A stretch of 64,000 bases of DNA from Microbulbifer agarilyticus (GTDB taxonomy: Bacteria > Pseudomonadota > Gammaproteobacteria > Pseudomonadales > Cellvibrionaceae), in the NCBI RefSeq assembly GCF_020171345.1, contig NZ_JAIUZM010000001.1, positions 1,302,001 through 1,366,000 of the forward strand, read 5' to 3'. The position numbers were made by a program, and so were the translations under genes. Of the stretch, positions 42,217-52,022 are shown one piece after another. The stretch's first letter is position 1, and each line of letters begins with the position of its first letter. The notes below the pieces were generated by a model. It was not told the DNA's origin, did no database searches, and saw nothing but the letters and a program-made list of their open reading frames with translations.

Positions 42217-42687
42217 TTATGTTAGCCGGCAGCGCATCACGATCTCATCCTGGCCGGCGCTTGCATTGAAAGTCCGCTCCAATTCGGCAAAGCCGTGCTG
42301 CTGTAAGAAGTAGCGCCCGCGCAGATTTTCCTCCAGCACCACCGATGTGAGCTCAACCTGGCCGAACTTGGCCTGTTCCATTAACTCGCTGCCAACACCG
42401 TGCCCCTGCTCGCCTGGCGACACAAAAATCGTCTGCACCTGATGATCATCACCCACGGTTACCAGTCCCTCGGCGATGGCACTGCCAGGGCGTGAATAAA
42501 CCCAGTGCACGTCAGCTACCGGCTCACCACGGTTCCACGGGCCGCACTGTGTCCTGAGCTTGCGCCGCATGGCGCGGCCCTGTTCTGACCAATAACTAAC
42601 AGGGAGGCTCGGGTGTGCCGTAGATGCCAGAAAAAGCCATAGCTGTAGCAGTCGTTCTATATCCGATTCCTGCAAGGGTCTCAGCAT
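42217..42687 (-). CDS. GNAT-family N-acetyltransferase
   Basis: A 156-residue single-domain acyl-CoA acetyltransferase. The acetyl-CoA-binding motif A is clear (VQTIFVSPGEQGHGVGSELM), and the C-terminal GRYFLQQHGFAELERTF is the usual motif B region. The substrate is unknown. It is convergent with gyrB and divergent from the TonB-receptor gene, and is not part of the conserved Pseudomonas-type layout. Confidence 0.9.
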   Translation of the reverse strand: MLRPLQESDIERLLQLWLFLASTAHPSLPVSYWSEQGRAMRRKLRTQCGPWNRGEPVADVHWVYSRPGSAIAEGLVTVGDDHQVQTIFVSPGEQGHGVGSELMEQAKFGQVELTSVVLEENLRGRYFLQQHGFAELERTFNASAGQDEIVMRCRLT

Positions 42688-42840
42688 AACAACTCCCAGA
42701 TTATGTCGATGCAGTAGCAGATGGTAGCTTCCCGCGCCAGTGGCTCCTAACCGAACATCCAGTCGATCGGCGACCGAAAATTGGCACGAAAGTTCAACAA
42801 AAACAGAGTTCTACACGGTGACAAAGATCGCTTTGTAAAA

Positions 42841-42859
42841 TATAATAATTCTCATTAAC
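42841..42859 (+). promoter_or_regulatory. Putative Fur box upstream of the TonB-dependent receptor
   Basis: TATAATAATTCTCATTAAC matches the 19-bp Fur consensus (GATAATGATAATCATTATC) at about 14 of 19 positions. It lies about 35 bp before the chosen start, where iron-replete Fur would block transcription. Confidence 0.65.
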
Positions 42860-42893
42860 TATCGTAATGAGAGATGTACACAAGGAGCGTCAC

Positions 42894-45059
42894 TTGGCCC
42901 GCTTTACCCTCGCCCCGATCTCTGTTGCCCTGCTCGCAAGCCTGAGCACCGGCGCTTTCGCTGAAGAAAAAACTGAAACTCTGGAAACGATTTCCGTTCT
43001 CGGCGACACCACTCAGATCGAAAAACTCCCAGGTTCAGCGCATCTGGTAAGCGCTGAAGATCTGGAAAAGTTCGAGTTTGTTGATATCAACCGCATGATG
43101 CGTGCGGTACCGGGCGTCTACCTGCGTGAAGAAGACGGCTATGGCCTGCGTCCAAACATTGGTATTCGCGGCGCCGATGGTGGCCGTTCCGGCAAGATCT
43201 CATTGATGGAAGACGGTGTGTTGGTTGCACCGGCTCCATATTCCGCGCCCGAGGCCTACTATTTCCCGACCGCGGGTCGCCTGAGCAGCATCGAAGTACT
43301 CAAGGGCCCATCCACACTGAAGTACGGACCGTTCACTGTTGGCGGTGCGGTGAATATGATCAGTACACAAATCCCCAGTGAATCTACCGGCAAGGTACAA
43401 CTGGAAGCAGGTCAGTTTGGTGAGAACCGACTGCACACCTATTACGGCGACAGCACCGACACCACTGGCTGGTTGATCGAAACCCACCAGCAACGCGCAG
43501 ACGGTTTCCGTGACATCGATCGCGCTGACAGCGCCGATATCAACAAGGAAGACTACCTGCTGAAAGGCCGCCTGAACTCCGCCGAAGGAGCCAAGTACGC
43601 TCAGCAGCTGGACGTGAAGTTGCAGTACTCGGAAGAAGAGTCTGGCATGAGCTACCTCGGTCTCACCGACGCCGACTTCGCCGCCGATCCGAATCGCCGC
43701 TACGGCATCAGTGCCCTAGACGAGATCGAAAACCGCCACAGCACCGTACAGCTGAACCACTCCATTGCTCTCAGTGAAAGCTTCAGCCTGAACACCCAGG
43801 CCTACTACAACAAATTCAAGCGCGACTGGTTCAAGGTGAGCCTCGGCGGCCTGATCGATGCAGCCAATGCTGGCGATGCCGATGCACAGGCCGTGCTTGA
43901 CGGGACCTTGGACTACGAGGGTGTTGGTATCAAACACAACGACCGCACCTACGTATCCCGCGGTCTGCAAGTAAGTGCTAACTGGCAGTTCCAGACCGGC
44001 ACCATCGCACATGATCTGGAATTTGGCGTACGCGATCACTACGACGATATCGACCGTTTCCAGCCGGTCGATAACTACAACCAGGTTAATGGCGAACTCG
44101 TATTTGTCGACATCACCGACCCTAGCTCGAGCAACAACCGCATCGGTAAAGCAGATGCCACGTCCCTGTTCGTGTATGACCAGATTCAGGTAAATGATGC
44201 CCTCGCATTGACCGCCACACTGCGCTACGAAGATATCGAAACCTCACAGCAGCGTTACAACGATGTCGACCGCAGCGAAAAAGGCAGCTACCGCGAAAAT
44301 TCCCTGAGCGAATGGTTGCCGGGCCTGGGTCTGACCTATCAGCTGACCGAATCCGTTACCTTGCTGGCTGGAGCCCACCGCGGCTTCGCGCCTCCCGGTT
44401 CCGGCGCCTCTAACGGCGAGGCCGGAGACCTGTCCACTAACTACGAGTGGGGCGCGCGCTTCGACAACGGTAGCCTGCGCACCGAAGTCATCGCCTTCTA
44501 CAGCGATTACGAAAGCACCGTACAAAACTGTTCCGTGGCCGTTCCTTGTGCCAACGGCAACGACAGTGGCACCTACGCACTGGGTGAATCGGAAATTAAA
44601 GGTGTTGAGGCTCTTGTCGCAACCGAATGGTCGCTGGCGAACGGTTGGCTGATTCCGCTGAGCGCCAGCTACACCTGGACCGATGCTGAAATCACTCGCG
44701 ACAATGTGGCGGAAGACATCCTTGCGGGCGACAACTTTGCCTACCTGCCGGAGAACGTTTTTGCGGTCACCACCGGTATCGATAGCGGTGCCGACTGGCG
44801 TGTAAACCTGACTGCCGCCTATCAGGATGACATGTGTGTCGATAACGCCTGTAATCGCGGCGACGTCGACCAGTTTGCGCGCACCGAGTCCCTGTGGGTG
44901 GTTGATGCGGCTGCGCACTACGACTTCAGCGAAGATCTGGCCGGTTACCTGAAGATCGACAACCTGCTGGACGAACAGGCAATCATCAACCGCGCTCCAG
45001 ACGGCGCACGTGCCAATCGTCCGCGTACCGCTTCTGTTGGTGTGACTTACAGCTTCTAA
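42894..45059 (+). CDS. TonB-dependent outer-membrane receptor, probable ferric-chelate transporter (FecA-like)
   Basis: About 721 residues with a signal peptide (FTLAPISVALLASLSTGAFA), a plug domain (INRMMRAVPGVYLREEDGYG, LRPNIGIRG, IEVLKGPSTLKYG) and a 22-strand type barrel ending in aromatic Phe (VGVTYSF). The plug resembles the FecA ferric citrate group. I choose the TTG at 42894 because AAGGAG sits 6 nt upstream and the signal peptide then starts cleanly; the ATG at 42867 would place that ribosome site inside the gene and add nine charged residues. The putative Fur box upstream supports iron control. No TonB/ExbBD or permease is adjacent. Confidence 0.93.
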   Translation: MARFTLAPISVALLASLSTGAFAEEKTETLETISVLGDTTQIEKLPGSAHLVSAEDLEKFEFVDINRMMRAVPGVYLREEDGYGLRPNIGIRGADGGRSGKISLMEDGVLVAPAPYSAPEAYYFPTAGRLSSIEVLKGPSTLKYGPFTVGGAVNMISTQIPSESTGKVQLEAGQFGENRLHTYYGDSTDTTGWLIETHQQRADGFRDIDRADSADINKEDYLLKGRLNSAEGAKYAQQLDVKLQYSEEESGMSYLGLTDADFAADPNRRYGISALDEIENRHSTVQLNHSIALSESFSLNTQAYYNKFKRDWFKVSLGGLIDAANAGDADAQAVLDGTLDYEGVGIKHNDRTYVSRGLQVSANWQFQTGTIAHDLEFGVRDHYDDIDRFQPVDNYNQVNGELVFVDITDPSSSNNRIGKADATSLFVYDQIQVNDALALTATLRYEDIETSQQRYNDVDRSEKGSYRENSLSEWLPGLGLTYQLTESVTLLAGAHRGFAPPGSGASNGEAGDLSTNYEWGARFDNGSLRTEVIAFYSDYESTVQNCSVAVPCANGNDSGTYALGESEIKGVEALVATEWSLANGWLIPLSASYTWTDAEITRDNVAEDILAGDNFAYLPENVFAVTTGIDSGADWRVNLTAAYQDDMCVDNACNRGDVDQFARTESLWVVDAAAHYDFSEDLAGYLKIDNLLDEQAIINRAPDGARANRPRTASVGVTYSF

Positions 45060-45081
45060 TTCCTGAAGTTGAATGACACAT

Positions 45082-45110
45082 AAAAAACCCGGCAATTGCC
45101 GGGTTTTCTT
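45082..45110. terminator. Bidirectional terminator between the receptor gene and rlmI
   Basis: AAAACCCGGC-AATT-GCCGGGTTTT is a perfect stem with A and T tracts on both sides, between convergent genes. Confidence 0.93.
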
Positions 45111-45125
45111 ATGTCTCAACAATAA

Positions 45126-46313
45126 TTATTGCAGCGTGCCGCTCAGGTGGACGAAGTGCGCCTTGAGATAGCGTGTCTCTGCAATCGCCGGATGTACCGG
45201 GTGATCCGCACCCTGGCCACCACTGCCGATGATGCTGATATTTTTGTCCAGGTGGCGACCAGCGCCACGCAGGATTTCCAGTAAAGTATCCGACGCCAGG
45301 TGCATGGAGCAGGAGGCGCTCACCAACAAACCGTTCTTCTCAAGCAGGCGCAGCGCCAACTCGTTGATATGTCGATAGGCCGCCTCGCCAGACTTCTGAT
45401 CCTTGCGGCGTTTAATAAACGCTGGGGGATCCAGCACCACCGCATCGTAACGTTCGCCACTGGCGATCAACGATTTCATCGCATCGATCGCCTTGCCCTG
45501 AATGGTAATCAGATCCTCTTTGCGCTTGTTGAGCGCGGCATTTTCCTCACACCAGTCCAGAGCCTGCCCGGAAGCATCCACGCAGGTTACCTCTGTAGCG
45601 CCGTGAGCAAGCGCTTGCACACCCCAACCCCCGGCATAGGAAAACAGATCCAGCACGCGACGGCCTTTCACCCAGCGGTTTAAATGGGCGCGGTTGTCGC
45701 GATGATCGTAAAACCAACCCGTCTTCTGTCCCTGGTACACCGGCGCCAACAGCGGTACCCCATTTTCCTCAAATGGCACCATCTGCGGCACTTCACCGTA
45801 AGCGACCTCGCACAGCTCCGGCAATTCTTCCACCTTGCGACCCTGGTGATCGTTGCGCAGCAAAATGCCTTGTGGCTTACACAGTGCCTGCAGTGCATTC
45901 ACAATGTCTTCGCAAAACCGCTCCATGCCCCAGCTACTGATTTGCACCACCAGATAATCACCAAAGCGATCCACTACAAGGCCGGGCAACCCATCGGAGT
46001 CTCCATACACCATACGGTAACTGGGATGATCGAAGTACCGCTCGCGCAAAGCCAGAGCCTGCTCCAATCGCCGCTGCAAAGTCTTGCGCGTGAATGCACC
46101 CTTGCGCGACACCAGACGCGCACAGATCAGTTGATTTGGATTAACCAGCGCAAAACCCTGACTCTTGCCATTACTATCCAGAACTTCACACTGAGTGCCG
46201 GGCTCGATTCCCTTTAGTGGACTGCGCTTGGTGTCCACCTCGTTGCTGTAAATCCACAGATGCCCCATTTTCAGGCGGCGCTCGGCGCGAGGGTTGAGAA
46301 TTAATTGATCCAC
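45126..46313 (-). CDS. rlmI: 23S rRNA (cytosine(1962)-C5)-methyltransferase
   Basis: The 395-residue product has an N-terminal PUA domain (LILNPRAERRLKMGHLWIYS; GFALVNPNQLICARLVS), then a Rossmann SAM-methyltransferase (VLDLFSYAGGWGVQALAHGA, VTCVDASGQALDW, YDAVVLDPPAFIKRRKDQKS) and the SCSMHLASDTLLE motif with the catalytic Cys region. It modifies 23S rRNA. Convergent with the TonB-receptor gene; possibly co-transcribed with gmhB, which ends about 50 nt upstream. Confidence 0.93.
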   Translation of the reverse strand: MDQLILNPRAERRLKMGHLWIYSNEVDTKRSPLKGIEPGTQCEVLDSNGKSQGFALVNPNQLICARLVSRKGAFTRKTLQRRLEQALALRERYFDHPSYRMVYGDSDGLPGLVVDRFGDYLVVQISSWGMERFCEDIVNALQALCKPQGILLRNDHQGRKVEELPELCEVAYGEVPQMVPFEENGVPLLAPVYQGQKTGWFYDHRDNRAHLNRWVKGRRVLDLFSYAGGWGVQALAHGATEVTCVDASGQALDWCEENAALNKRKEDLITIQGKAIDAMKSLIASGERYDAVVLDPPAFIKRRKDQKSGEAAYRHINELALRLLEKNGLLVSASCSMHLASDTLLEILRGAGRHLDKNISIIGSGGQGADHPVHPAIAETRYLKAHFVHLSGTLQ

Positions 46314-46364
46314 GGGAAAACTCCGGTGATGAGTGCCGTCGGCAGATGCGCCGACAGTGATCGA

Positions 46365-46913
46365 TTAGGATAGAACGAAGTCGGCAAATTCAGCGAGGTT
46401 TTCCATCACGCGCGTTTCAGCGAGACGCGCGTCCGGGTTCTGCATCAGGTCAGCCAGGGTTTGTTGACCGCAGCCGGTCTGAACCAGCACCGGTTTACAG
46501 CCTTTGGCCACGGCACAGTAGAGATCTTTGGCGCGGTCGCCGACAAAAAAACAGTCGTGCAAACTCACATCAAATTCCGCTTCGATAGCATCGAGTAAAC
46601 CGGTCTTCGGTTTGCGGCAGCGGCAGTTGTCCTCGTCACTGTGCGGGCAGTAGAAGATGCCGGCGACTTCGCCGCCGGCATCTTCTACCTGTTCGCGCAA
46701 CATCGCGTGAATGGCTTCGAGATCGTCCAGATCAAACAGGCCGCTGGCGAGGCCACTTTGGTTGGTGGCTATGACCAGCTGATGACCGGCCTGGCTGAGA
46801 CGCGCCATTGCTTCGATACTACCAGGTATCGGCGCCCACTCCGCCGCACAGGTAACATGGTTACCATTGGGCTGATTGATGACGCCGTCGCGATCGAGAA
46901 CAATAATGCTCAT
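46365..46913 (-). CDS. gmhB: D-glycero-beta-D-manno-heptose 1,7-bisphosphate 7-phosphatase
   Basis: A 182-residue HAD phosphatase of the ADP-heptose pathway for lipopolysaccharide core. The nucleophile motif is IIVLDRDGVINQPNG, and the Zn-binding Cys cluster CPHSDEDNCRCRKPKTG and FVGDRAKDLYCA are diagnostic. The start at 46913 is set by family alignment; the frame remains open 36 codons further into glyS. It lies 10 nt after glyS, as in Pseudomonas. Confidence 0.95.
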   Translation of the reverse strand: MSIIVLDRDGVINQPNGNHVTCAAEWAPIPGSIEAMARLSQAGHQLVIATNQSGLASGLFDLDDLEAIHAMLREQVEDAGGEVAGIFYCPHSDEDNCRCRKPKTGLLDAIEAEFDVSLHDCFFVGDRAKDLYCAVAKGCKPVLVQTGCGQQTLADLMQNPDARLAETRVMENLAEFADFVLS

Positions 46914-46923
46914 AGCGTGCGCT

Positions 46924-49005
46924 TTACTTCGCCGGTGCCAGCAGTGAAATATCTGCGGCTTCCAGGAAGAGCCCGCGCAACTGCGCCAGCAGGGCCAGGC
47001 GGTTGTTGCGCAGCTTTTCATCCTCGGCCATAACCATCACGCCGTCGAAGAAGGCATCGACCGTGTCGCGCAAGCCGGACAGGCCCGCAAGACCCTCTTC
47101 AAAACGCGCCTCGGCATACAGCGGGCTTACCGCATCCGCCGCGTCGCGCACCGCCAGATACAGTGCTTTTTCTGCATCTTCTTCCAGCAGCGCCTGATCG
47201 ACCTCGTTCGGCGCGGGGCCGTCGAGTTTGGCGAGAATATTGGATACACGCTTGTTGGCTGCCGCCAGTGCTTCCGCTTCTGGCAGCTGGCTGAAGCTGT
47301 GCACCGCCTTCACCCTGTTGTCGATATCCAGTGGACGTGACAGTTTGCGCGCGGATACCGCCAGGAATACTTCGGCCTTGATGCCGGCGTCTTCATAGCG
47401 GGCGCGGAAGCGCTCGATCATGTAGGCGAGGGTTTGCTCAACCACATTGTCGTACTCGGCCAGCGCGGTGCGCGGATAACCATCGCGGGCCAGGGTAAGT
47501 AGTTCGCGCAGATCCAGATCGATATTTTTTTCTACCAGTAGGCGCAGTACACCGAGGCTGGCGCGGCGCAGCGCGAATGGGTCGCGTGAGCCGCTGGGTG
47601 GCTGGCCTATGCCGAAGATACCGACTAGGGTATCGATGCGATCGGCCAGGGCTACGATGGTGCCGGTCTCGGTTTGCGGCAATTCATCGCCGGCAAACTT
47701 TGGCATGTATTGCTCATACATGGCCTTGGCCACGTCGAGTTGTTCGCCATCGTTTTCCGCATAGTAATAGCCGGCGATGCCCTGCATATCCGCGAACTCA
47801 AATACCATTTCGGTAACGAGGTCCGACTTACACAGTTTTGCCGCGCGCTCCGCGAGCGCCGCGTCGCCGTTCAGCTTCTCGGCGATGGCCGCAGCCAGTT
47901 TCGCCAGGCGCTCGGTCTTGTCGTAAACGGTTCCCAGCTTTTGTTGGAACACGATGGACTTGAGCTTTTCACGGCGCGCTTCGAGGCTGGTCTTTTTATC
48001 GGTCTCAAAAAAGAAGGCCGCGTCGGCCAGGCGTGGACGGATAACACGTTCGTTACCCTCGATCACCTGCTTGGCGTCGGTGCTTTCGATATTGGAAACA
48101 GTAATAAAGAACGGCATCAATTTGCCGTCTTCATCCACCACATGGAAATACTTCTGGTGTTCCTTCATCGAAGAAATGAGAGCTTCTGCCGGAACCTCGA
48201 GGAAACGCTTCTCGAAGCGTCCGGTCAGCGCCACCGGCCACTCGACGAGTGCCGTCACCTCGTCCAGCAGATCGTCATCGATTACCGCCACACCGTTTAC
48301 ATTGTTGGCTTCCGCCTGCACCTGCTCGCGGATCATTTCCTTGCGCGTGGCGAAGTCCACAATCACAAAGCCAGGATCGCGCAATTGCTGCACGTAATCG
48401 TTGGCAGAGGCCACGGTGAGTTCGCGGTTACAGTGGAAGCGGTGACCGCGGGTGGTGTTACCGGCCTTTAGTCCGAGCACCTCGGCATCCACAACCTGGT
48501 TGCCGAACAGCATGATCAGCCAGTGTACCGGGCGTACGAATTCTTCCTTGCGTGCACCCCAGCGCATGCGCTTTGGAATAGGCAGTTGCGCCAGGGATTT
48601 GCTGACGATGTCACCCAGCAGGTCCTGGGTCGCTGCGCCTTTCTGTTCGCTGATAAATGCCAGGCGTTCGCCCTTGTCGGTTTGCACGCGCGCAAGTTCG
48701 TCAACACTGACGCCGGCACCGCGCGCGAAACCCTGCGCGGCCTTGGTCGGGTTGCCGTCTTTATCAAACGCCGAGGCCACGGCGGGGCCGTGCTTTTCAA
48801 TTTGTTTATCTTGTTGTTGCTCGGCCAGGTCGCTCACCGACACCGCCAGGCGGCGCGGGCTGGCAAACGCGTTTACCTCGCCGTACGCGAGCTCGGCGTC
48901 TTTGAGCCCTTGTTCGATACCGTCGGCAAAGGCCTGCATCAATTTGTGCAGCGCTTTTGGGGGCAGCTCTTCGGTACCCAGCTCAACCAGAAAATCCTGA
49001 GCCAT
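46924..49005 (-). CDS. glyS: Glycine--tRNA ligase beta subunit
   Basis: The 693-residue beta chain of the heterotetrameric bacterial GlyRS. It starts [20 protein letters not shown] and contains KRMRWGARKEEFVRPVHWLI and EVPAEALISSMKEHQKYFHV, with the C-terminal anticodon-binding region. The ATG overlaps the glyQ stop by one base (TAATG), coupling the subunits. Confidence 0.98.
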   Translation of the reverse strand: MAQDFLVELGTEELPPKALHKLMQAFADGIEQGLKDAELAYGEVNAFASPRRLAVSVSDLAEQQQDKQIEKHGPAVASAFDKDGNPTKAAQGFARGAGVSVDELARVQTDKGERLAFISEQKGAATQDLLGDIVSKSLAQLPIPKRMRWGARKEEFVRPVHWLIMLFGNQVVDAEVLGLKAGNTTRGHRFHCNRELTVASANDYVQQLRDPGFVIVDFATRKEMIREQVQAEANNVNGVAVIDDDLLDEVTALVEWPVALTGRFEKRFLEVPAEALISSMKEHQKYFHVVDEDGKLMPFFITVSNIESTDAKQVIEGNERVIRPRLADAAFFFETDKKTSLEARREKLKSIVFQQKLGTVYDKTERLAKLAAAIAEKLNGDAALAERAAKLCKSDLVTEMVFEFADMQGIAGYYYAENDGEQLDVAKAMYEQYMPKFAGDELPQTETGTIVALADRIDTLVGIFGIGQPPSGSRDPFALRRASLGVLRLLVEKNIDLDLRELLTLARDGYPRTALAEYDNVVEQTLAYMIERFRARYEDAGIKAEVFLAVSARKLSRPLDIDNRVKAVHSFSQLPEAEALAAANKRVSNILAKLDGPAPNEVDQALLEEDAEKALYLAVRDAADAVSPLYAEARFEEGLAGLSGLRDTVDAFFDGVMVMAEDEKLRNNRLALLAQLRGLFLEAADISLLAPAK

Positions 49006-49985
49006 TACTTCTTCTCCTTCTGCGCGTCGAGTTGGGCAAGTACGTCGTTGCGGGCCTGTTCGGTTGCCAGTGGGAAACCGAGCGCATGGCGCGCGTCAAA
49101 ATAGGCCTGGGCGACAGCCCGCGCCAGGGTGCGCACACGCAGAATAAAGCGCTGGCGTTCGGTGACGGAAATCGCGTGGCGTGCGTCCAGCAGGTTGAAT
49201 GCGTGGGAAGCTTTCATTACCTGTTCATAGGCGGGCAGCGGCAGGCCCAGTTCGATCAGGCGCTGGCTTTCGCGCTCGCAGTGATCGAAGGTGGCGAAGA
49301 GGAATTCCACATCCGCGTGCTCAAAGTTGTAGTGGGACATTTCCACTTCGTTTTGGTGGAAAACATCACCGTAGGTCACCGCATTGCCTTCCGCGTCGCG
49401 GGTCCATACCAGGTCGTAGATGGATTCCACGCCCTGCAGGTACATGGCGATACGCTCGATACCGTAAGTGATCTCACCGGTAACCGGATAGCATTCGATG
49501 CCGCCCACTTGCTGGAAGTAGGTGAACTGGGTCACTTCCATACCGTTTAGCCACACTTCCCAGCCAAGACCCCAGGCACCCAGGGTCGGGGATTCCCAGT
49601 TGTCTTCAACAAAACGGATGTCGTGTACCGCCGGATCGATACCCAGTGCGCGCAGGCTGTCCAGATACAGCTCCTGGATATTCGACGGCGAGGGCTTCAT
49701 TACCACCTGATACTGATAGTAGTGCTGCAGGCGGTTGGGGTTCTCTCCGTAACGGCCATCGGTAGGACGACGGCAAGGCTGCACATAGGCCGCATTCCAG
49801 GTTTCCGGGCCGATGGCGCGCAGGAAGGTTGCGGGGTGGAAGGTGCCAGCGCCCACTTCCATATCCAGAGGCTGTAGAATGACGCACCCTTGGCGCGCCC
49901 AGTATTCCTGCAGGGTAAAAATCAGTCCCTGAAAGGTGCTCAGATCCTGCGCAGGGGCAGAACCGCTGGTTTGTTGCTCGGACAC
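49005..49985 (-). CDS. glyQ: Glycine--tRNA ligase alpha subunit
   Basis: A 326-residue catalytic class II subunit with [40 protein letters not shown] and [20 protein letters not shown], all GlyQ hallmarks. The start is the GTG at 49985: GGAG lies 6 nt upstream and the protein then has near-normal length. The frame continues 110 codons upstream over unrelated sequence. It is followed by glyS. Confidence 0.96.
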   Translation of the reverse strand: MSEQQTSGSAPAQDLSTFQGLIFTLQEYWARQGCVILQPLDMEVGAGTFHPATFLRAIGPETWNAAYVQPCRRPTDGRYGENPNRLQHYYQYQVVMKPSPSNIQELYLDSLRALGIDPAVHDIRFVEDNWESPTLGAWGLGWEVWLNGMEVTQFTYFQQVGGIECYPVTGEITYGIERIAMYLQGVESIYDLVWTRDAEGNAVTYGDVFHQNEVEMSHYNFEHADVEFLFATFDHCERESQRLIELGLPLPAYEQVMKASHAFNLLDARHAISVTERQRFILRVRTLARAVAQAYFDARHALGFPLATEQARNDVLAQLDAQKEKK

Positions 49986-50162
49986 CACAATCTCCGGTTT
50001 CAGCTGGGTGGAATAGACAAGGGGCGCAATTATAGCGGTAGCCGGTTGCACGCTAAACAGCGCGCGGGGGATTTGATGGCCACAATCTGGCCTATATAAG
50101 ACGATCACCGAAAAAAACATGAACAAGAGTGGGCTGAGGCCCCGGCAAGAAGGATGTAACGG

Positions 50163-51050
50163 TTGGATATCAAAGGGCAATTGGCCGCAGGTGCCTTGAA
50201 GTTGATCGGACAACTGCCACTCAAGTGGTCGCGGCGCCTCGGCGGTTTCACGGGCCACTGCGCTGTCGCGACCCGGGCAAACAGTCTGCGGGTGAGTCGC
50301 ATCAACCTGGCACACTGCTATCCGGAAATGCAGGAAAAGGCGCGGGAACTACTCGCCCGTCAGAGTGTGGTGAATACCGCCATGACGGGATTTGAAGTCG
50401 CCAGCCTGTGGCGTCAGTCGTGGAGTCTGGCGGAAGACAGTATCGAACGCATCCGCAACCAACAGTTGCTCACCGAGGGTGTCAGCGAAGGGCGCGGCGT
50501 ATTGGTACTCGCACCCCATATCGGCAACTGGGAAATCTTCGGCCAGTATCTGGCCACTGTTGGCCCCACTACCAGCCTGTATGCGCCACCCAAGATTGAG
50601 GCATTGGATCCCCTGATCCGCGCCGGCCGTGAAAAAACCGGCGCAAACCTGGTGCCGACCAATGTCCGCGGTGTGCGCGCATTGCTCAAGGCGTTAAAAG
50701 CCGGCGGCATCGTTGGAGTACTACCGGATCAGGAGCCAGATTTGTCTGGCGGTGAGTTCGCGCCGTTTTTCGGCCACCCCACCCTGACCATGACGCTCGC
50801 CTATAACCTGATCCAGCGCACCGGTTGCAAGGTGGTGTTCGGGTTTGCCAAGCGACTTGAACAGGGCTTTGAGCTGGTGTTGTTGCCGGCCGAAGACGCC
50901 ATTTACAGCGAAGAATCCAAGGTATCCCTCGCTGCACTGAACCGCGGCGTGGAAGCCTGCATTGCCGAAGCGCCGGAACAATATCAGTGGGAGTACAAGC
51001 GTTTCCGCCGCGCTCCGGAAGGCCGCACCGGCCTGTATAAGAAAAGCTGA
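50163..51050 (+). CDS. Lysophospholipid/lipid A acyltransferase (HtrB/LpxL family)
   Basis: The 295-residue membrane-associated acyltransferase shows the HX4E active-site motif in [16 protein letters not shown] and the family segment [20 protein letters not shown]. It probably transfers a secondary acyl chain to lipid A or a related lipid. The start is a TTG at 50163 with AAGGA about 7 nt upstream. It is divergent from glyQ, in the position of P. aeruginosa PA0011. Confidence 0.9.
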   Translation: MDIKGQLAAGALKLIGQLPLKWSRRLGGFTGHCAVATRANSLRVSRINLAHCYPEMQEKARELLARQSVVNTAMTGFEVASLWRQSWSLAEDSIERIRNQQLLTEGVSEGRGVLVLAPHIGNWEIFGQYLATVGPTTSLYAPPKIEALDPLIRAGREKTGANLVPTNVRGVRALLKALKAGGIVGVLPDQEPDLSGGEFAPFFGHPTLTMTLAYNLIQRTGCKVVFGFAKRLEQGFELVLLPAEDAIYSEESKVSLAALNRGVEACIAEAPEQYQWEYKRFRRAPEGRTGLYKKS

Positions 51051-51374
51051 TACTTCTGTTATCGCTACCAAGGGTGCTGTTCCAGGAATAACCCCGGGGC
51101 AGCAATACCTATTCGTGCCCAGTTCTCGGGCTCGCCGCGCTCCATTGCGCACAATCCTCGCCTCAACTTCTTTAATTTCGCTGCCTGGTTGCCCTGAGAC
51201 GGCACTTAAGTCTTGTCTACAAGTCCTTTGCCCATGCGGTTATAGGACCATCTGGTCACTACCTGAGGCTAAAGTATTCTGGCAGAAATAACTGCCCATA
51301 TTACCCGGGTAAATTGATCGCTATTAATACCCGGGTAATAATGGCATCACACATGCGTTTTTTCTGGAATTGAA
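51051..51374. other. Regulatory intergenic region before the DUF2239 gene
   Basis: This 324-bp gap has no gene that I trust. The left part has a short CCCCGGGG palindrome near 51088-51095 and no recognisable element. The right part holds the twin TTACCCGGGTAA operators and a promoter, described separately. Confidence 0.6.
51301..51341 (+). promoter_or_regulatory. Twin ACCCGGGT palindromic operators overlapping a promoter
   Basis: TTACCCGGGTAA (51301-51312) and ATACCCGGGTAAT (51327-51339) share a perfect TACCCGGGTA-type core, with centres 26 bp apart. Between them TTGATC (51314-51319) and TAATAA (51336-51341), 16 bp apart, form a plausible sigma70 promoter. One operator thus lies just upstream of the -35 and the other in the spacer/-10. 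This layout is typical of a repressor-controlled promoter. The repressor is not identified in the window. Confidence 0.7.
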
Positions 51375-51944
51375 ATGACCACTGAATATCTCGCCATTCA
51401 TAACGGTTCCCTTGTCGCACGCGGCGACCTTGAGAGCGTGGTGCGCAAGAGCAAGTCGCAGACCGTTGGTATGGAGCCGGTGGTGATGGCGCTGGATACC
51501 TGTAAGCGGATTGAGCTCGACTGGCAGGGCGATGTGGACAGTGTTGTGGCGAGGCTTTCTGCGCCAAGCGGACGCGGGCGCCCCAAATTGGGGGTTACCT
51601 CAAGGGAGGTAACTTTGCTGCCGGCACACTGGGAGTGGCTAGCGACGCAGCGCGGTGGCGCATCGGTAACGTTGCGACGTCTGGTGGACGCAGCTATCAA
51701 AAACGCGACGGCGGAAGAGCAGCTCAGCATGCAGCAAAACCAACTGTACAAACTGCTTTCACTGTTTGCCGACGCAGAGGGCTTTGAAGAAGCCGCACGC
51801 GCTATGTATCGCAATAGCCGCAGCGGATTTATCGCGGCGATGAAATCCTGGCCCGCAGATGTGAAAGACGTACTTCTGGAAAAATTTGACGCCTTTAATG
51901 CGCCGGTGAACCGGCCTACGAGCGATCAAGTAAACGATGACTAA
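51375..51944 (+). CDS. DUF2239 family protein
   Basis: The 189-residue soluble protein matches my recollection of DUF2239: N-terminal AIHNGSLVARGDLESVVRKS, central RGRPKLGVTSREVTLLPAHW, then EWLATQRGGASVTLRRLVDA. No enzymatic motif is evident, and there is no signal peptide or membrane helix. The C-terminal half is helical. The REVTLL...GGASVTLRRLV arrangement could be a nucleic-acid-binding ribbon-helix-helix-like piece, which is my inference. It is the only gene behind the twin operator promoter, and the CDP-alcohol transferase gene follows 78 nt later. Confidence 0.85.
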   Translation: MTTEYLAIHNGSLVARGDLESVVRKSKSQTVGMEPVVMALDTCKRIELDWQGDVDSVVARLSAPSGRGRPKLGVTSREVTLLPAHWEWLATQRGGASVTLRRLVDAAIKNATAEEQLSMQQNQLYKLLSLFADAEGFEEAARAMYRNSRSGFIAAMKSWPADVKDVLLEKFDAFNAPVNRPTSDQVNDD

Positions 51945-52022
51945 CTTAATTTGTACCCTCGCACGTTTCCCGAAAAATTTCGATTAAGCTCATAGGTAGG
52001 TATTTCAATAACCCATACCTCG

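Noticed and set aside
49986..50315. 110-residue N-terminal extension of GlyQ
   Set aside because: It is unlike any GlyQ and crosses the divergent promoter region; the GTG at 49985 with GGAG gives a near-normal enzyme length.
51088..51095. CCCCGGGG palindrome upstream of the DUF2239 gene
   Set aside because: It resembles the ACCCGGGT operator core but lacks the flanking TA/TA symmetry and is over 200 bp away; chance in GC-rich DNA is likely.
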